From Pseudomonadota bacterium (GTDB taxonomy: Bacteria > Pseudomonadota > Gammaproteobacteria > CAMYNG01): a stretch of 11,724 nucleotides of DNA. The notes beneath the pieces were generated by a model that was not told the origin of the DNA, made no database searches, and saw only the letters and a list, made by a program, of their open reading frames with translations. The translations under genes and the position numbers were made by a program. Shown piece after piece: positions 7,196 through 11,724 of the stretch. Location: the NCBI GenBank assembly GCA_020347585.1, contig CP070733.1, forward strand, positions 2,257,315-2,269,038, in the 5' to 3' direction. Each line of letters opens with the position of its first letter. Within the stretch, counting starts at the first letter, position 1.

Positions 7196-7212
7196 TTGAC
7201 GCAAAATGGCAA
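7196..7212 (-). promoter_or_regulatory. AraC-type operator copy C, before the full-length AraC gene
   Basis: Read on the minus strand: TTGCCATTTTGCGTCAA, half-sites TGCCA and CGTCA ten bases apart. It lies 97 bases before the GTG at 7310, inverted relative to copy B but in the same orientation relative to its own downstream gene. The centres of B and C are 72 bases apart, close to seven helical turns. A weak -10 (TATGCT, 7229-7234) follows 16 bases after the site, which would place the regulator against the -35 region. Confidence 0.62.
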
Positions 7213-7309
7213 ATACCAGGTGGCGTGCTATGCTAATTTTTGTGCCTAAGCGCCAGGCGGGACCGCTTGCACCGAGCGCCAAGACGAACTGGTCGATGAA
7301 AGGAAACGT

Positions 7310-8323
7310 GTGAACCCCATACCGTTGGTCCGTGCAGGGCATCTCATCCCGTTTGCCGAATTTCTGCATCAGGCAGGCAGCCCCGTTGAGCGGCTACTGG
7401 GGGAGGTTCGGCTGCCAACGGCGGCACTGGACGAACCGGACACTTACATCCCGACCAGCCGGGTCTGGCAGTTTGTCGCTCGTGCGGCCCATCGGGAAGG
7501 ACTGGATGACCTCGCATTGCACGTCGGCAGGCAAACGCAAGCGGGTGGCCTGGGCCGCCTCGGCACCCTGCTTGAATCCTCACCAACGCTGCTTCATGCA
7601 CTCGAGACCTTCTGCCGTCAGTGCAACCACGAAAGCTCGCACGTGTCGTTTTCACTGGCGCAAGATAGGGGTGCGTTGTGGTTCTGCCATCGCGGCAGTT
7701 TTGACGACCGCGTGGAGGGCTTTGACCAGGTGCATTTATACGTGCTCACCCTGATGACCGCGGTGGTGCGCTGGTTTACGGGTTCGGGTTGGCAGCCGCA
7801 TACCGCTAGGCTCGCCGCCAACGGCTTGCCGATGCACAAGGTGCGGTCGTTTCTGCCCGACAGTCAGTGGCAGACAGCGGGTGAGATTACGGCTATTCGA
7901 ATCGAGCCGTCTGAGCTGGGGCTGGCGCCTCAGACGCGGCGCACCGCGTGCGCTACTGCAAACGATGGGTCTGAACTGGTCGACCTGCCGCAACCGCCCG
8001 ACGATTTCGTGGGTTCTCTGCGCCAGTCGCTTGCACCCTACCTGCGCGACGGGGCGCTCGACATCGCGCTGGCGGCGGACGTGATTGGCATCAGCGTGCG
8101 CACGCTGCAGCGGCGCCTCGCGGAGCTAGACATCTCCTACAAGAACGTCCTCGATCAGGCCCGGTTTGAAGCCGCATTGCCGCTACTTGGCGATCCTGGT
8201 GTGAGGCTGACCGACATTGCCTTTGATTTGGGGTATTCTGATCCGGCGCATTTTACGCGCGCCTTTCGCCGCATGGCGGGTGTTTCACCGTGGGAGTATC
8301 GACGCCAACAGGTCAGCGGTTAG
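7310..8323 (+). CDS. AraC/XylS-family regulator with N-terminal sensor domain
   Basis: This 337-residue protein has the length and layout of AraC regulators with an Arabinose_bd-type N-terminal domain (about 15-200), found in proteobacterial regulators such as OruR and ArgR. The C-terminal DNA-binding domain (about 235-335) has both helix-turn-helix units (IGISVRTLQRRLAEL near 259-273; IAFDLGYSDPAHFTRAFRR near 303-321) and the closing GVSPWEYRRQ. The start is GTG at 7310, preceded five bases earlier by AAGGA; no upstream in-frame ATG is better placed. It is divergent from the short paralogue across 262 bases holding operator copies B and C. It lies 70 bases upstream of the DUF3604 gene on the same strand. 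It may sense a small molecule and control itself, its paralogue, the efflux operon and possibly DUF3604. The ligand is unknown. Confidence 0.9.
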   Translation: MNPIPLVRAGHLIPFAEFLHQAGSPVERLLGEVRLPTAALDEPDTYIPTSRVWQFVARAAHREGLDDLALHVGRQTQAGGLGRLGTLLESSPTLLHALETFCRQCNHESSHVSFSLAQDRGALWFCHRGSFDDRVEGFDQVHLYVLTLMTAVVRWFTGSGWQPHTARLAANGLPMHKVRSFLPDSQWQTAGEITAIRIEPSELGLAPQTRRTACATANDGSELVDLPQPPDDFVGSLRQSLAPYLRDGALDIALAADVIGISVRTLQRRLAELDISYKNVLDQARFEAALPLLGDPGVRLTDIAFDLGYSDPAHFTRAFRRMAGVSPWEYRRQQVSG

Positions 8324-8339
8324 CTGCGCGAGATGGCTG
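8323..8339 (-). promoter_or_regulatory. Degenerate fourth AraC-type site before the DUF3604 gene
   Basis: On the minus strand this reads CAGCCATCTCGCGCAGC, matching the operator in 11 of 17 positions, mainly its centre (GCCAT-TCGYGC). It lies 54 bases before the DUF3604 ATG in the same relative orientation as copies A-C and overlaps the AraC stop codon. The outer bases of both half-sites are lost, and matches of this quality also occur elsewhere in the window by chance, so support is weak. Confidence 0.2.
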
Positions 8340-8393
8340 TTATCCGCAGTGAACACAGAGGGTAGAGAGAACAATCAAAAAGGGACTGGTGCA

Positions 8394-10376
8394 ATGAAAA
8401 TTCTATTTAGTGAAGCGAATCGATTGCTTAACGGAATACCGCAACGAACAGGTGCTGCAGGCGCACTGTGCTTGGCCCTGGGTCTTAGTCAGACGGTAGT
8501 TGCAGCGGGAGGCGGTTTGGTGACCGACGACCCGGAGTCATTGACTGGCGTGGCTAAGACCCAGCCCTATTCCCCTTATGCAGAGCGCAGCTTCCCTACC
8601 AGGCCATTGTGGGGTGATACCCATTTGCATACGGCCATTTCTTTTGATGCTGGCTCTTTTGGTGCCCGCCTGCTGCCACCCGATGCTTACCGTTTTGCCA
8701 AAGGGGAAGAAGTCATTTCATCGACGGGCCAACCGGCTAGATTATCCCGCCCGCTTGATTTTCTGGTGGTCGCCGATCACTCGGACAACATGGGCTTCTT
8801 TCCGAAATTACAGGCAGGTGCACCTTATGTAATGGCAAATGACAAGGGGCGCCGCTGGCACGAAATGGTGAATGCCGGTGGTCAGGAAGCTGTGAAAGCG
8901 GCCGTCGAAATCATAGGTGAGTTTTCCCAAGGAAAGTTCCCCGCAGATTTGCAATCCCTGCCGGGTTCGAGTGTCTATCGTTCCACCTGGGATGACATTG
9001 TTAATGCCGCCGAAGAGGCGAATGACCCCGGTAACTTTACTGCCTTCGTTGGCTACGAGTGGACGTCACTAGTCAAGGGGAAAAACTTGCATCGCGTAGT
9101 GATCTATCGAGACGGTGCTGGCCGCGCCAAGCTGATGGAACCCTATACCACAGAAAAACCCCTGGGAAGCACGAACCCTGTGGATCTGTGGAAATGGATG
9201 GATGCCTATGAAAAGAAAACGGCCGGACAGGTGCTGGCGATTGCGCACAACGGGAATCTGAGCAATGGAATTATGTTCCCGGAGACACAGGCGTTTGGCA
9301 AAAAGATTGGTAAGGAGTATGTCGAGACCCGTGCGCGTTGGGAACCGCTGTACGAAGTGACTCAAATCAAGGGCGATGGTGAAGCGCATCCGTTCCTGTC
9401 CAAGAACGACGAGTTTGCCGACTATGGCACTTGGGATCAGGGTAATCTGGATCTTAGTGAGGCGAAGAAGAACGAGATGCTGCGCTTTGAGTATGCTCGC
9501 TCGGCTTTGCAAACCGGGTTGCGTCTGGAAGACAAACTGGGAACCAACCCTTATCAATTTGGCATGATCGGCTCCACCGACAGCCATACCGCGCTGGCAA
9601 CGGCAGAAGAAGACAACTATTTTGGCAAACATGCCGGAACAGAGCCAAACAAAGACCGCTACAAACACCCCATGGCCAAGATCGGTGATAAGGAATATAA
9701 AGGTTATGAACCACTAGCATCGGGTTGGGCGGCGGTTTGGGCGGAAGAAAATACCCGCGCATCCATTTTTGACGCGATGAAACGCAAGGAAACCTATGCC
9801 ACCACAGGTAGTCGTATGATTGTACGTTTCTTCGGTGGCTGGGACTTTGGCAACAGTGATGCCAACAACCGACTACCCGCTCGGGTAGGTTACGCCAAGG
9901 GTGTGCCCATGGGAGGGAATTTGTCGCAGCCGCCCAAAGGAAAAACCGCGCCCACCTTCCTCGTGGCCGCACTGAAGGATCCCATCGGCGCCAACTTGGA
10001 TCGTATTCAGATCATCAAGGGTTGGGTGGATGCCAAAGGTAAGCTGCATGAAAAGGTTTACGATGTTGTGTGGTCTGGTGATCGCAAACCGGATGCAAAA
10101 ACCGGCAAGTTGCCGCTGGTTGGAAACACGGTGGATGTTGCCAACGCGACCTGGACCAATACCATCGGCGCGACCGAGCTGATCACCGTGTGGAAGGATC
10201 CGGATTTTAATGCCCGGGATAATGCCTTCTACTATGCGCGAGTGATTGAAATTCCAACACCACGCTGGACAGCTTACGATGCCAAGTATTTCAAGGAAAA
10301 TATGCCGAAGGAAGTACCGATGACTACGACGGAACGCGCCTACACGTCGCCGATCTGGTATTCACCAAAAGGTTAG
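8394..10376 (+). CDS. Exported DUF3604 protein with PHP-like metal motifs
   Basis: With the ATG at 8394 (AAGGGA eight bases upstream) the protein has 660 residues. An ORF open from 8217 overlaps the AraC gene and is not its true start. The N terminus has a signal-peptide-like hydrophobic stretch (about 20-38, LCLALGLSQTVVAA), so it is probably periplasmic or membrane-attached. Motifs match DUF3604 and resemble PHP-type metallohydrolases: WGDTHLHT (73-80), ADHSDNMG (127-134), GYEWTS (220-225), AHNGN (284-288) and GSTDSHTA (393-400). These His and Asp residues could bind two or three metal ions and hydrolyse a phospho- or other ester, but the reaction is not established for the family. Spot counts of single 60-base lines give 48 % and 42 % GC here (9601, 9661) against 67 % in the HlyD gene (4261), which could mean a different origin. 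The AraC gene just upstream is a likely regulator. Confidence 0.88.
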   Translation: MKILFSEANRLLNGIPQRTGAAGALCLALGLSQTVVAAGGGLVTDDPESLTGVAKTQPYSPYAERSFPTRPLWGDTHLHTAISFDAGSFGARLLPPDAYRFAKGEEVISSTGQPARLSRPLDFLVVADHSDNMGFFPKLQAGAPYVMANDKGRRWHEMVNAGGQEAVKAAVEIIGEFSQGKFPADLQSLPGSSVYRSTWDDIVNAAEEANDPGNFTAFVGYEWTSLVKGKNLHRVVIYRDGAGRAKLMEPYTTEKPLGSTNPVDLWKWMDAYEKKTAGQVLAIAHNGNLSNGIMFPETQAFGKKIGKEYVETRARWEPLYEVTQIKGDGEAHPFLSKNDEFADYGTWDQGNLDLSEAKKNEMLRFEYARSALQTGLRLEDKLGTNPYQFGMIGSTDSHTALATAEEDNYFGKHAGTEPNKDRYKHPMAKIGDKEYKGYEPLASGWAAVWAEENTRASIFDAMKRKETYATTGSRMIVRFFGGWDFGNSDANNRLPARVGYAKGVPMGGNLSQPPKGKTAPTFLVAALKDPIGANLDRIQIIKGWVDAKGKLHEKVYDVVWSGDRKPDAKTGKLPLVGNTVDVANATWTNTIGATELITVWKDPDFNARDNAFYYARVIEIPTPRWTAYDAKYFKENMPKEVPMTTTERAYTSPIWYSPKG

Positions 10377-10491
10377 GGAAAAATCAAACAATTCGACCAG
10401 GGAGTGTACAACCTATCCAGTTGGGGTCGCATAGCCATGTTGGCCGGCGTGACATGCGCATGCATCCATCGTTTGCTGCGCAATCTCGCTG

Positions 10492-11724
10492 TCATGCCGC
10501 TTCCCTGGCCACCTCTGCCGGGAGGTGGGTTTTGGCAATTCGTTTGGCCAGCGTATAAATATGCCGTAGCTGCTCGATAAACGACATCAGCAATCGTACC
10601 CGTTCCAGGTACTTGGGGTCATCAGCGCGCAGACGCTGGGCATGGCGCTCAAATAATCGGTCCGCCAGCTCCTTGACCTGATCCTTCATTAACAACACAT
10701 CTTGTGCCGCCCGCGAATCGTTCTCTCCCACGGCGGCGACCGCGAGCTCCACGGAACGGTACACTGCGTCCCACAGACCACTAAGCATTTCCCTGGTTTG
10801 CGCGCTGCCTGGCGCGAATTCGTGCTGGATGTAGCTTTTGGCCAGGTTCACCATGTCGGTTTCGATGATGTCGGCGAGACTCTCCAGGTTCACCATTGCT
10901 GTCATGAGTGCCTGGTGTTCAAGGCTCTCACTCTCGGTCAGTGTGCCCTCTCGTATTCGGCCGAGGTAGGTGAGAATCTCAACCTCAAGGATGTCGACCT
11001 CGTCATCGCGGCGCGCAACCGCATCGAGCTTGACTCGGTCGCGCTTTTCAAGCGCATCACTAAGATCTGCAAGCATACTAAGCGTAATCTGGCCAGCCCG
11101 CGCGATTTCGCGGCGAGTGTTCTCTAGGGCTACCGAGGGTGCTTTGAGTGCCGCTGCGTCCAGAAACTCGGGCTCGATGATCACATCCTTGGGCAACTCA
11201 CGTTCGGGAACCAGCCTTTCCGCCAAGCGCGCAAACCAGGTCGAAAAACCGATAAACAGCAGCGTATTAATGACATTGAACATGGTATTGGCATTGGCGA
11301 TCTGACGGGGCACCTCGGTGGCTAGCTTTGCCGTGCCCTCAAGGCCAGTGGCCACGGGTGAGACGTGAACGGCCAGGTCCGCCAACACATCGAGTATCGG
11401 CAACCAGACCAACACGCCAACAATATTGAAACTCACGTGCACCACCGCCGCGCGTACAGCCTCGGTTGGTTTGCCTAGCGCTGCCAGCAGCGCCGTGACA
11501 CAGGTACCGATGTTGGCGCCGAGTGCCAGCGCAATGCCGGCCGGTAAGGTCAGTAGTCCCTCGCTGGCCATCGCGATTGCTAGCCCTACCGTGGCGGCAG
11601 ATGACTGTACGAGCCCAGTGAAAATGGCCCCCGCTAGAATGCCGAACAGGGGGTTTTCCATACGGGCGAGTATTTCCATAAAAGGCTCGTAACTGCGCAG
11701 CGGCTTCATCCCTTCACTCATCAG
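10492..11724 (-). CDS. Na/Pi-cotransporter family protein with PhoU-like domain, N terminus outside window
   Basis: The frame stays open to the right edge. The visible part starts at a leucine before MSEGMKPLRSYEPFM, which is internal in this family, so roughly 130-150 residues are missing upstream. Numbering from that Met, the second transport repeat shows QSSAATVG (39-46) and GANIGTC (68-74), the substrate-site motifs of NptA/YjbB-type carriers, with more membrane segments to about 163. From about 195 to 395 an all-helical PhoU-like domain follows, rich in charged residues and including LEVEILTYLGRIREG and LESLADIIETDMVNL. The family moves phosphate with sodium; YjbB of E. coli can export phosphate. 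The gene converges with the DUF3604 gene across 115 bases. If DUF3604 releases phosphate the two could be linked, but this is only a guess. Confidence 0.92.
   Translation of the reverse strand: MMSEGMKPLRSYEPFMEILARMENPLFGILAGAIFTGLVQSSAATVGLAIAMASEGLLTLPAGIALALGANIGTCVTALLAALGKPTEAVRAAVVHVSFNIVGVLVWLPILDVLADLAVHVSPVATGLEGTAKLATEVPRQIANANTMFNVINTLLFIGFSTWFARLAERLVPERELPKDVIIEPEFLDAAALKAPSVALENTRREIARAGQITLSMLADLSDALEKRDRVKLDAVARRDDEVDILEVEILTYLGRIREGTLTESESLEHQALMTAMVNLESLADIIETDMVNLAKSYIQHEFAPGSAQTREMLSGLWDAVYRSVELAVAAVGENDSRAAQDVLLMKDQVKELADRLFERHAQRLRADDPKYLERVRLLMSFIEQLRHIYTLAKRIAKTHLPAEVAREAA

Noticed and set aside
8217..8393. 59-codon upstream extension of the DUF3604 reading frame.
   Set aside because: It overlaps the AraC gene in another frame, would hide the signal peptide, and the ATG at 8394 has a good ribosome site.
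10453..10462. Palindrome CATGCGCATG between the convergent DUF3604 and Na/Pi genes.
   Set aside because: Short self-complementary stretch with no loop, no T-run and no promoter; the 115-base gap shows no convincing terminator.

Overview
The window looks like chromosomal DNA of a Gram-negative bacterium, most likely a gammaproteobacterium. It encodes an outer-membrane barrel protein, a HlyD-type periplasmic adaptor and a DUF2955 inner-membrane partner, two AraC/XylS regulators, a DUF3604 protein and an Na/Pi-cotransporter with a PhoU-like tail. The assignment rests on gene families only; no rRNA, tRNA or taxon marker is visible. No insertion sequence, CRISPR array or phage gene was seen.

Layout. 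On the minus strand, read from about 7050 down to 1, lie a short DNA-binding-domain-only AraC regulator (7047-6724), a two-pore-helix ion channel (6596-5925), an AI-2E/PerM-family membrane protein (5856-4741), a HlyD-like adaptor (4691-3516), a DUF2955 membrane protein (3514-2414) and an outer-membrane beta-barrel protein (2417-1575). A 318-base gap with its own promoter-like elements follows, then a MscS-type channel that runs off the left edge (1256-1). From the channel gene to the barrel gene the spacing is 68, 49 and 1 bases and then a 4-base ATGA overlap, which suggests one operon. On the plus strand a full-length AraC regulator (7310-8323) diverges from the short one and is followed 70 bases later by a secreted DUF3604 protein (8394-10376). 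Convergent to that, at the right edge, is an Na/Pi-cotransporter family protein missing its N terminus (10492-11724).

How the genes may work together. HlyD plus DUF2955 resembles the two-component AaeAB/FUSC type of efflux unit, here joined to a small barrel rather than a TolC-type protein. An ion channel, a PerM-like carrier and a MscS channel around it point to an envelope module for solute efflux and ion or osmotic balance; this role is inferred. The most notable structure is regulatory. A 17-base element (consensus TTGCCATTNYGYGYCAA, 13 of 17 positions invariant) occurs three times: before the channel/efflux operon (6685-6701), before the short AraC gene (7124-7140) and, on the other strand, before the full-length AraC gene (7196-7212). 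Each lies 76-97 bases ahead of a start codon in the same orientation relative to that gene. It contains two TGCCA-like half-sites 10 bases apart, as expected for an AraC-family operator. The two regulators align without gaps over 101 residues at 46 % identity, so they probably read the same site. This suggests a small regulon controlled by a sensor-type regulator and a free DNA-binding paralogue.
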